Positions 45,931 through 51,788 of a stretch of 64,000 nt of DNA are shown here, in pieces. Source of the DNA: Aliishimia sp963678085 (lineage in GTDB: Bacteria; Pseudomonadota; Alphaproteobacteria; Rhodobacterales; Rhodobacteraceae); contig OY782680.1 in assembly GCA_963678085.1 (NCBI GenBank), positions 682,001-746,000 of the forward strand, given 5' to 3'. The stretch's first letter is position 1; every line of letters starts with the position of its first letter. The notes under the pieces are model-generated. The model did not search any database and had not been told where the DNA came from. It saw only the letters and a program-made list of their open reading frames with translations. A program made the translations under genes and the position numbers.

Positions 45931-47499
45931 TTAGCTTATCTGCTCCCAACTCAGGGCGAATTTGGCGAGGTATTTTCTGAGCCTATCCGCATCGTTTTGG
46001 GTTTTGCGCTGGGTGCGTGAGATCGCAAACAGCGTGCGGCCCGCATCGCTTAGGGTCGCGGAAGATTTACAGGTGCGGATCACATGGGCGAGCTGCACTT
46101 TGTCAAACGGATCTAACTCGGTATCTGGTCCCAGGACAGTGGCAATGATCCCGGCATCCTCATCCGCGCTGGTATCGCGCCAGATTTCGCGCAGGTTTTC
46201 GATCTCATCCTCAACCATCATACGTGTGATACGCCCGCGCGGGGCCAAGGTGCACAGGCGCCGGATCGAGCCGCCGAAATCGCGGAAATTGCCGGGCCAA
46301 AGGGTGGCGGGATCGCGGGCAAAGCGCAAATAAGCCGCGCGCGCATCTGCGTTAAAGCCAACCTCTGTGCCAAGTTCACGGCTTGCGCGGGCCAGCTCAA
46401 ACACAAGGTTTGCCTCTATATCATCCCGCCGCGCCCGCAGCGGGGGCAGGGTCATCTGCCACATGCTCAGGCGCGAGAGCAAATCTGCGCGGAACGTGCC
46501 TTTGGCCACCATGGCGCGCAAATCGCGATTGGCTCCGGCGATCAGATGAAAGCGGCTGGATACCTCGTGATCCGAGCCAAGGGGATAGAACCGCCCCGTC
46601 TCGACCGCATGCAGCAACAGCGATTGGGTGTTCCAATCCAGCGTATCCACCTCATCGAGGAACAGCACCCCGCCATCGGCTTCGCGCAAGAGGCCCGAGC
46701 GCTCTGAGCCCGCTTGCCCCGAATAGCTGCGCCGCCGCCCAAACAGCGTTGCAACCGCATCCGGCCCGTTCAGTACCGCGCAATTGACATGCACGAGCCG
46801 TCCTTTGACCCGCCGTCGATCCAGTTTCAGGCTGTAAATCCGCTCGGCCAGTTCCGTCTTGCCGGTGCCGGTTTCGCCCAATAGCAAGATCGGCGCGTCG
46901 GACCCCGACGCCACCAGCTCTATGCGGTCGATCACGTCATTATAGGCGATATTCTTAGTCTCTATCCCGCCTTTGAGCTGGTCGCTATATTCGCGCGAAA
47001 GCTGATCGAAGCGCTGTTGCAGCGCGTTATAGCGGCTCAGATCCAGGTCAATGATGCCAAAACTGGCTGGAGCATCCTCGCCGCGCGGCGGGCCGGTTTG
47101 GATCAGGCGCGCGGGGATATGGCGGCTCTCGGCCAGCAAGAACCAACAGATCTGCGCCACATGGGTGCCCGTGGTCAAATGCACATGATAGCGCTCGCGA
47201 TCCTCGTCAAAGCCGTAATCGCGGGCAAAATCAAACAGCTTGCCATACATCTCTTGGAAATCCCACGGGTCGGTCAGATCAAGCCGGCGCAACAGGACTT
47301 CGGTATTGGGCGAAAGCGCCTCCAAATCGCGCTGCACCGAGCAAGCTAAGCGATGGAAGTTGATATCATAGAGCAGCTCGAGGCGATCAACGGTGAAATG
47401 ATCATGCTGCACGAGACTCAAGGTCGGGCGCCAGCGCCGTTTTTGTCCTCGATCAAGCTGAGTCCCGAGGAAGCCGAGGACCACATTGCGCATATCCAT
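45931..47499 (-). CDS. rtcR: RNA-repair transcriptional regulator RtcR (CARF plus AAA+), GAFTGA loop degenerate
   Basis: A ~522-residue RtcR: N-terminal CARF domain (MRNVVLGFLGTQLDR, HVHLTTGTHVAQICWFLLAE, RLIQTGPPRG), central AAA+ domain with Walker A GETGTGKTELAERIY and Walker B GGVLFLDEVDTL, and the RtcR-type C-terminus LSDAGRTLFAISRTQRKT...NDADRLRKYLAKF. RtcR senses RNA fragments via the CARF domain and activates rsr/rtcB operons with sigma54. Here the loop that contacts sigma54 (GAFTGA) reads RSYSGQAG, so the normal contact is not conserved. An in-frame start at 47574 exists, but family proteins begin near MRNVV. Divergent from rsr. Confidence 0.92.
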   Translation of the reverse strand: MDMRNVVLGFLGTQLDRGQKRRWRPTLSLVQHDHFTVDRLELLYDINFHRLACSVQRDLEALSPNTEVLLRRLDLTDPWDFQEMYGKLFDFARDYGFDEDRERYHVHLTTGTHVAQICWFLLAESRHIPARLIQTGPPRGEDAPASFGIIDLDLSRYNALQQRFDQLSREYSDQLKGGIETKNIAYNDVIDRIELVASGSDAPILLLGETGTGKTELAERIYSLKLDRRRVKGRLVHVNCAVLNGPDAVATLFGRRRSYSGQAGSERSGLLREADGGVLFLDEVDTLDWNTQSLLLHAVETGRFYPLGSDHEVSSRFHLIAGANRDLRAMVAKGTFRADLLSRLSMWQMTLPPLRARRDDIEANLVFELARASRELGTEVGFNADARAAYLRFARDPATLWPGNFRDFGGSIRRLCTLAPRGRITRMMVEDEIENLREIWRDTSADEDAGIIATVLGPDTELDPFDKVQLAHVIRTCKSSATLSDAGRTLFAISRTQRKTQNDADRLRKYLAKFALSWEQIS

Positions 47500-47669
47500 A
47501 TCCAATTTGATAAAGTGAGATATTTTCCTATCGTATTCTGATTTGTGTTTGCGTGCAATATCCCGAATTTCCATTTATATTCAGCTTTTTAGAGGAAAAT
47601 ACGATTTTCTTCGCACCTTATCCGCATGCATGGCAAAACTCTCCTCGTAAACAAGAAAGGAAGAGAGAA

Positions 47670-49226
47670 ATGGCAAACAAATCCGTGTTTGCATCGATGA
47701 AAGGCCGGATGTCGCCTGCGGCAGATGCAAAGAACGCCCATGGCGCTCCGGCCTACGCTTACTCCGATGCCCATGCTCTCGCACAGGTGGCCGTGACCGG
47801 CACGTTCGGGGGTATGTATTACCAAGGCGCTCAAGAGGAGCTGGAATATGTGGTTCATGTGGCCGAAGAGGTTTCACCCGAGACCCTTGCCCGCACCGCC
47901 ATCTATGCCCGTCAAAAGGGACATATGAAGGATATGCCCGCCGTGCTGCTTGCTATTCTGGCGCGGCGTGATCCGGTGCTGTTCCGGGCTGTCTTTGGCC
48001 GGGTGGTCGATAATGGCAAGATGCTGCGTAACTTTGTGCAGATCATGCGGTCGGGTCAAACGGGGCGCAAGTCTCTGGGCTCTGCGCCCAAGGCGATGGT
48101 GCAGAATTGGCTGAACTCGGCATCTGATCGGGCGCTGCTACAGGCCAATATCGGCAATGACCCCTCGCTGGGCGATGTGATCAAGATGGTGCACCCAAAG
48201 CCGGGCGATAAGGCGCGTGACGCGCTGTTTGCTTGGATCGTGGGCAAGCCCTGCGATGTGACGCTTCTGCCGCAAGCGCTGCAGGATTGGATGCTGTTCA
48301 AGGAAACTGGCAAAGGGGCCGTGCCTGATGTGCCCTTCCAGATGCTGACGCAACTGCCGCTGACCTCCCATCACTGGGGCGGGCTGGCGCGCAAGGGCTC
48401 GTGGCAGATGGTGCGCCAAAACCTGAACACATTCCTGCGTCATGGCGTGTTCGAGTTGCGCAAGAATGTTGATCACGTTGCGGCTTTGCTGCGCGATCCA
48501 AAGGCGATCTCTAAGGCGCGTGCCTTCCCCTATCAGCTGATGGTGGCGGCGCAAAACGTGTCCAGCGAGATGCCAACGCAGATCGTGGAGGCGCTGCATG
48601 ATGCAATGGAGCTGGCGGTGCAGAATGTGCCAACGATCCATGGTTCCGTGGTGGTCTGTCCTGATGTGTCGGGTTCGATGACTTGGCCTGTGACGGGGTA
48701 TCGCCCTGGGGCCACGTCAGCGGTACGCCATGTGGATGTGGCGGCTTTGGTGGCGTCAGCCTTTCTGCGGGTGAACCGTGGCTGCCAAGTGCTGCCGTTT
48801 GAGGTCAAGGTCCGTGAGACCAAGCTGCGGGCGCGCGATACGGTGCTGACCAATGCTGAGCGTCTTGCGGGTCTTGCAGGGGGTGGAACAAATTGCTCCG
48901 CGCCGCTGGAATGGCTGAATGCACGTGGTCGCGCCCCGGATCTGGTGGTGTTCGTTTCGGACAACCAATCTTGGGTCGATGCGGGCAATGGTCGCCAAGG
49001 CACCGCGATGATGCGCGAATGGGAGAAGATCAAACATCGGAACCCAAAGGCCAAACTGGTCTGCATCGACATCGCGCCTTATGGCACAACCCAAGCGCAA
49101 TCGCGCAAGGATGTGCTGAATGTGGGTGGCTTCTCGGATGCGGTCTTTGACCAGATCGCCGCCTTTGCCAATGATGAAGCGGGGCCAGATCACTGGGTGC
49201 GCGAGATCGAAAAAATTGAGCTGTAA
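47670..49226 (+). CDS. rsr: TROVE-domain Ro60 orthologue Rsr
   Basis: A 518-residue Ro60/Rsr protein. The TROVE HEAT-ring forms the N-terminal two-thirds (YAYSDAHALAQVAVTGTFGG, EEVSPETLARTAIYARQKG, MKDMPAVLLAIL, HWGGLARKGSWQMVRQNLN) and a VWA domain the C-terminus with MIDAS residues in PDVSGSMTWPV and VFVSDNQSWVD. Ro60 proteins bind Y RNAs on the outer ring surface and misfolded or damaged RNA ends in the central hole. ATG at 47670 follows AGGAAGAGAG. The next ten Y-RNA-like elements downstream are its predicted ligands. Likely RtcR-controlled. Confidence 0.95.
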   Translation: MANKSVFASMKGRMSPAADAKNAHGAPAYAYSDAHALAQVAVTGTFGGMYYQGAQEELEYVVHVAEEVSPETLARTAIYARQKGHMKDMPAVLLAILARRDPVLFRAVFGRVVDNGKMLRNFVQIMRSGQTGRKSLGSAPKAMVQNWLNSASDRALLQANIGNDPSLGDVIKMVHPKPGDKARDALFAWIVGKPCDVTLLPQALQDWMLFKETGKGAVPDVPFQMLTQLPLTSHHWGGLARKGSWQMVRQNLNTFLRHGVFELRKNVDHVAALLRDPKAISKARAFPYQLMVAAQNVSSEMPTQIVEALHDAMELAVQNVPTIHGSVVVCPDVSGSMTWPVTGYRPGATSAVRHVDVAALVASAFLRVNRGCQVLPFEVKVRETKLRARDTVLTNAERLAGLAGGGTNCSAPLEWLNARGRAPDLVVFVSDNQSWVDAGNGRQGTAMMREWEKIKHRNPKAKLVCIDIAPYGTTQAQSRKDVLNVGGFSDAVFDQIAAFANDEAGPDHWVREIEKIEL

Positions 49227-49246
49227 AAGGCTCGCATAAAATAACA

Positions 49247-49321
49247 GCTCAGGCGGAATGCCGGTGGGACTACATTCTTGAAAAATGCGATATGTCTCGC
49301 CTTTCTCTTGTCCGCCTGAGC
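49247..49321 (+). ncRNA. Y-RNA-like element Y1 (short class)
   Basis: A 75-nt element between rsr and the phosphoesterase gene. The closing helix is perfect: GCTCAGGCGGA with TCCGCCTGAGC (11 bp). Inside are the array's 5' motif GAATGCCGGTGGGACTACAT and 3' motif CTTGTC, matching the Rsr-binding helix described for bacterial Y RNAs (5' GNCGAANG with 3' CNUUGNCNC, as I recall it). The apical part is short with a GCGA / TCGC hairpin (49287-49300) and no tRNA-like module. It ends 19 bp before the next start codon. Confidence 0.85.
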
Positions 49322-49339
49322 CACCTAAGGAATGAAAAG

Positions 49340-49834
49340 ATGACGGATTTCGTAACGGGCTGCACCCATTTTGGGCATGCCAATATCATATCGCTCGCAG
49401 GGCGCCCGTTCAGATCCGTGCAGGAAATGGACGCAACCTTGATCGCAAACTGGAATGCCCGCGTTCGGCCGCAGGACACGGTCTATCATTTGGGGGATTT
49501 CACCATGAGTGGTGCGCCCGCCGAGACCTATCTGGCGAAGTTGAACGGGCGTATCGAGCTGATCCAGGGCAATCACGACCCCAAGGGCTGGGGGCGCGAT
49601 TATCGGCGGATCAAATGCAATGGTGTGCGTGTGGTGCTGTTCCACTATCCAATTGAAGAATGGGACGGCTGGTTTGGCAAATCGGTGCATCTGCACTGCC
49701 ACACACATAAACGTGACTTCATCTCGGCCGAGCGGCGCGGGAATGTGGGTGTGGATGCGTGCGATTTTGCCCCTGTCCGGCTGGATAAAGCCGTCGAGCG
49801 GCTCATGGCCACGCGGGTGCAGGAAACGAATTAA
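49340..49834 (+). CDS. Calcineurin-like metallophosphoesterase, divergent metal site
   Basis: A 164-residue metallophosphoesterase beginning MTDFVTGCTHFGHANI. Metal-site motifs: YHLGDFTMSG (GD), IQGNHDPKG (GNHD), LFHYPIEEW and LHCHTHKRD (final GHxH-like). The first motif normally reads D-x-H (as in SDTHFGH) but here is C-T-H, so one metal ligand is Cys. The family hydrolyses phosphomono- or diesters, and in this locus could trim 2',3'-cyclic or 3'-phosphate RNA ends before ligation; this is inference from context. Start at 49340 was preferred over 49292, which would run into Y1. Confidence 0.88.
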   Translation: MTDFVTGCTHFGHANIISLAGRPFRSVQEMDATLIANWNARVRPQDTVYHLGDFTMSGAPAETYLAKLNGRIELIQGNHDPKGWGRDYRRIKCNGVRVVLFHYPIEEWDGWFGKSVHLHCHTHKRDFISAERRGNVGVDACDFAPVRLDKAVERLMATRVQETN

Positions 49835-49846
49835 AGGAGACCAACG

Positions 49847-49980
49847 CGGCGAATGCCGACGGGACTACATTAGGGACTGATGGCCCTTGGGCCGTGTGGG
49901 TGCGAAACCCACCATCGTGCATGCGATGTGGCGGAAGAGTAGACGCATCAGTAATTGTACTCGTCACCCCCTTGTCGCCG
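49847..49980 (+). ncRNA. Y-RNA-like element Y2 with permuted tRNA-Leu-like module
   Basis: A 134-nt element after the phosphoesterase gene. Outer helix CGGCGA / TCGCCG; motifs GAATGCCGACGGGACTACAT and CCTTGTC. The insert reads as a tRNA opened at the anticodon loop, in permuted order: anticodon-stem 3' half CTGAT (49877-49881), long variable arm GGCCC-TT-GGGCC, T-arm GTGGG-TGCGAAA-CCCAC (49896-49912), acceptor CATCG / CGATG capped by TGCATG, D-arm GTGGCGGAAGAGTAGACGC (Leu-like), then anticodon-stem 5' half ATCAG (49947-49951). The long variable arm and D-arm resemble a class II tRNA-Leu. T-loop is off consensus. Confidence 0.85.
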
Positions 49981-49997
49981 GTGATTTTGGAATTGTT

Positions 49998-50570
49998 ATG
50001 GAAAGTAAAGTATTAAAATATCCGGTTTTTGCCGCGCATGACGCAGATCAGCTGACGGTCTATCAGGCCTATAACCATGCGATTGGAGATGCAGCGCTTG
50101 CGGCGGGCAGCCTTGATGTGCCTGCCTTCTCCAAGACGCGCATGACCTGGATCAAGCCATCCTTTCTGTGGATGATGTATCGGTGCGGATGGGGGCTCAA
50201 AGATGCGGGTCAAGCGGTGGTTTTGCGCCTCACTCTGAAACGGGCTGTCTTCGAAGGTCTGATCGCGCAATCCTGCCTCAGCAGCTTTGATGCGGGTGTC
50301 TATGGTGATCATGAGGCTTGGCGAGAAGAGCTTGAGGCGTGCCCGAACCGGGTGCAATGGGATCCAGACAAAGATCTGAACCTGGCCCCCATGCAGCGGC
50401 GGGCCATTCAAATCGGGATCGCCCCGGCCCATGTACCAAGCTATCTTGGCGGGATTTTAGAGGTGAGCGATGCAACGCCCCTCGCACGGCAGATCCATGA
50501 GTTGGTTTGCCAGGGACAAACAGAACAGGCGCAGCGCTTGCTGCCAAAGGAAACGGAAATGAAAATATAA
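49998..50570 (+). CDS. DUF4291 protein
   Basis: A 190-residue protein with the DUF4291 layout: QLTVYQAYNHAIGDAAL, RMTWIKPSFLWMMYRCGW, CLSSFDAGVYGDHEAW, VQWDPDKDLNLAPMQRRAIQ and the terminal half with SYLGGILEVSDATPLARQ. The family is of unknown function; the conserved Trp/Lys/Arg pattern is compatible with an enzyme acting on nucleotide or RNA, but nothing is shown. Its place between two Y RNAs and upstream of kptA/rtcB makes a role in RNA end handling likely. Start at 49998 begins just after Y2. Confidence 0.85.
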   Translation: MESKVLKYPVFAAHDADQLTVYQAYNHAIGDAALAAGSLDVPAFSKTRMTWIKPSFLWMMYRCGWGLKDAGQAVVLRLTLKRAVFEGLIAQSCLSSFDAGVYGDHEAWREELEACPNRVQWDPDKDLNLAPMQRRAIQIGIAPAHVPSYLGGILEVSDATPLARQIHELVCQGQTEQAQRLLPKETEMKI

Positions 50571-50578
50571 AGCGAAAC

Positions 50579-50695
50579 GCGGCGAATGCTGGCGAGAGTA
50601 CATGGTCCAAACATCTTCGGATAGGGGTTCGATTCCCCGACACTGGTTAATCCCGGTGCTCTGGAAGAGATCTCCCGCCATCCCCTTGTCGCCGC
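50579..50695 (+). ncRNA. Y-RNA-like element Y3 with tRNA-like module
   Basis: A 117-nt element starting 9 bp after the DUF4291 stop. Outer helix GCGGCGA / TCGCCGC (7 bp), motifs GAATGCTGGCGAGAGTACAT and CCTTGTC. The insert has a standard T-arm, GGGG-TTCGATT-CCCC (50624-50638), then CACTGG / CCGGTG acceptor-like stem (50641-50658) with loop TTAATC, then a short CTC-TGGAA-GAG D-arm. T-loop matches the TTCRANY consensus. Confidence 0.85.
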
Positions 50696-50707
50696 TCGAG
50701 AAATTTA

Positions 50708-50837
50708 GCGACGAATGCCGTCGAGACTACAGTTCACGCCAGAGATGCGTGGTTAGCGACCACGCTGCACCGAATTTCGGTGTATAGTTCAAAGATGCAG
50801 AATGCTGGAGCATGTCCCGATATCCCCTTGTCGTCGT
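50708..50837 (+). ncRNA. Y-RNA-like element Y4 with tRNA-Gly-like module
   Basis: A 130-nt element. Outer helix CGACGA / TCGTCG; relative to Y2/Y3 the second helix pair changed from G-C to A-U on both strands (GGCGA/TCGCC to GACGA/TCGTC), a compensatory change. Motifs GAATGCCGTCGAGACTACAG and CCTTGTC. The insert has GCGTGG-TTAGCGA-CCACGC (T-arm-like), a 7-bp acceptor TGCACCG / CGGTGTA capped by AATTT, a D-arm ATAGTTCAAAGATGCAGAAT similar to tRNA-Gly, and anticodon-stem halves CTGG (50805-50808) and CCAG (50739-50742). Confidence 0.85.
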
Positions 50838-50848
50838 ATCAAAACATC

Positions 50849-50971
50849 GCGGTGAATGCCCGCGGGACTACAGGTCAGAGCGCCAGCCACGGGTTGGAGG
50901 TCGCGCGTTCAAGTCGCGCCTTGAGAAATCAAGTAGCTCAGGAAAATGTCTCGCGTCCCCCTTGTCACCGC
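50849..50971 (+). ncRNA. Y-RNA-like element Y5 with tRNA-like module
   Basis: A 123-nt element. Outer helix GCGGTGA / TCACCGC; here the helix differs from Y3 as GGCGA/TCGCC to GGTGA/TCACC, another compensatory pair. Motifs GAATGCCCGCGGGACTACAG and CCTTGTC. Insert: T-arm GCGCG-TTCAAGT-CGCGC (50903-50919), acceptor CTTGA / TCAAG capped by GAAA, and a partial D-arm AGTAGCTCAGG. The T-loop fits TTCRANY; the D-arm is degenerate. Confidence 0.83.
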
Positions 50972-50983
50972 AACCAAAACATC

Positions 50984-51052
50984 TCGGGCGGAATGCCGGT
51001 GGGACTACATCTTTAACATGTTACGCGTCTCACTCTTTTCTTGTCCGCTTGA
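50984..51052 (+). ncRNA. Y-RNA-like element Y6 (short class)
   Basis: A 69-nt element closed by TCGGGCGGA / TCCGCTTGA (9 bp with two G-U). The 5' motif GAATGCCGGTGGGACTACAT is identical to Y1 and the 3' end carries TTCTTGTCCGC. The apical part is short, without a tRNA-like module, and resembles Y1 and Y9 in a GTCTC / TTTTCTTGTC region. Confidence 0.83.
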
Positions 51053-51074
51053 ACCACAACGAAAAGGAACAAAC

Positions 51075-51226
51075 GCGGCGAATGCCGACGGAACTACATT
51101 AATCTTACGGACGCAGGTTCGAATCCTGCCTTGCATGCGCCTGAATGGGTTCGTGCAAGTAGCTCAGCCCGGTAGAGCATAAGCCCTGTTTCGTCACGGT
51201 CATATTTTAGGCCGACTTGTCGCCGC
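51075..51226 (+). ncRNA. Y-RNA-like element Y7 with tRNA-like module
   Basis: A 152-nt element. Outer helix GCGGCGA / TCGCCGC, motifs GAATGCCGACGGAACTACAT and ACTTGTC. Insert: anticodon-stem 3' half CTTA (51104-51107), T-arm GCAGG-TTCGAAT-CCTGC (51113-51129), acceptor CTTGCA / TGCAAG (51130-51135 and 51154-51159) capped by an 18-nt loop, textbook D-arm GCTC-AGCCCGGTA-GAGC (51162-51178), anticodon-stem 5' half TAAG (51180-51183). Cleanest permuted tRNA of the set. Confidence 0.88.
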
Positions 51227-51237
51227 ACACATACATC

Positions 51238-51373
51238 TTGGCGAATGCTGGTGGAACTACAGCGCTTCTAACGCCCAGGTCGCGGGTTCGAATCCCGCCG
51301 GGTCCTCCAAATCTATGGACCCGTAGCTCAGTCCGGTAGAGCAGGTAACGTTTCACCAACCACTTGTCGCCAA
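51238..51373 (+). ncRNA. Y-RNA-like element Y8 with tRNA-Arg-like module and fossil CCA
   Basis: A 136-nt element. Outer helix TTGGCGA / TCGCCAA, motifs GAATGCTGGTGGAACTACAG and ACTTGTC. Insert: CTTCTAA (as in a tRNA-Arg UCU anticodon loop), T-arm GCGGG-TTCGAAT-CCCGC (51282-51298), perfect 7-bp acceptor CGGGTCC / GGACCCG (51299-51305, 51317-51323), and D-arm GCTC...GAGC. The acceptor cap starts TCCA (51306-51309), exactly where a discriminator base plus CCA would sit, followed by a 7-nt linker to the 5' acceptor strand. Confidence 0.88.
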
Positions 51374-51416
51374 ACCTTATTGGGGGCGTTAAGTCGTCCT
51401 CTTTTGAACACATATA

Positions 51417-51494
51417 CAGGGATTAGCTCAGTCTGGTTAGAGTGCCGTGCTTGGACCACGGAGGCCGAAGGTTCAAATCCTTCATCTCTGACCA
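51417..51494 (+). tRNA. tRNA-Pro(UGG)-like gene, canonical order
   Basis: A complete unpermuted tRNA with encoded CCA. Acceptor CAGGGAT / ATCTCTG (51417-51423, 51484-51490, one G-U), D-arm GCTC / GAGT, anticodon stem CCGTG / CACGG with loop CTTGGAC, anticodon TGG at 51452-51454, variable AGGCC, T-arm GAAGG-TTCAAAT-CCTTC, then ACCA. C1-G72 pairs as in bacterial tRNA-Pro. It lies inside the Y-RNA array between Y8 and Y9. It may be a functional accessory tRNA or a substrate/decoy of the system. Confidence 0.85.
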
Positions 51495-51512
51495 ATAATA
51501 TGAAAGGATATA

Positions 51513-51588
51513 TCCAGGGGAATGCCCGTGGGACTACATCACTGAAAATGATCGCCAAAAGGCGTCTCACGATTTCTTGTCCCCTGGA
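51513..51588 (+). ncRNA. Y-RNA-like element Y9 (short class)
   Basis: A 76-nt element closed by TCCAGGGGA / TCCCCTGGA (9 bp, perfect). Motifs GAATGCCCGTGGGACTACAT and TTCTTGTC. The apical part has a CGCC-AAAA-GGCG hairpin (51553-51564) and no tRNA-like module. It follows the tRNA-Pro-like gene by 18 bp. Confidence 0.85.
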
Positions 51589-51598
51589 ACAGATAACA

Positions 51599-51760
51599 GC
51601 CCCGGCGAATGCTTGACGGAACTACATGGCTCCAAAACTTCCAGGTGTACTGATGGGGTTCGACTCCCCTCCTTGCCAGCGCCCAGATGGCAAATGCGCG
51701 AGCCCATTCTTGCGCAGGGCGGGTCCCTGGGTTGTTTCGTCTCCCATTTGTCGCCGGGGC
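51599..51760 (+). ncRNA. Y-RNA-like element Y10 with tRNA-like module
   Basis: A 162-nt element, last of the array, ending 28 bp before kptA. Outer helix GCCCCGGCGA / TCGCCGGGGC (10 bp, perfect), motifs GAATGCTTGACGGAACTACA (one inserted base) and TTTGTC. Insert: T-arm GGGG-TTCGACT-CCCC (51655-51669), acceptor-like TTGCCA / TGGCAA (51673-51678, 51688-51693) and a GCGC...GCGC D-arm-like stem. T-loop fits TTCRANY. Confidence 0.83.
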
Positions 51761-51788
51761 GTTTTGATGAAGATCGCGGAGTAAGAAA

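Noticed and set aside
47611..47626. Sigma54-like -24/-12 promoter before rsr (TCGCACCTTATCCGCA)
   Set aside because: It lacks the invariant GG at -24 and the TT before GC at -12. RtcR's GAFTGA is also degenerate, so the match may be chance.
49887..49997. Longer start for DUF4291
   Set aside because: It would translate the Y2 RNA; the Met at 49998 begins the conserved domain.
49247..51760. CRISPR-like array because of repeated ~20-nt blocks
   Set aside because: Spacing is irregular (69-162 nt), each block is paired with a 3' partner into a helix, and spacers are tRNA-like; no cas genes.
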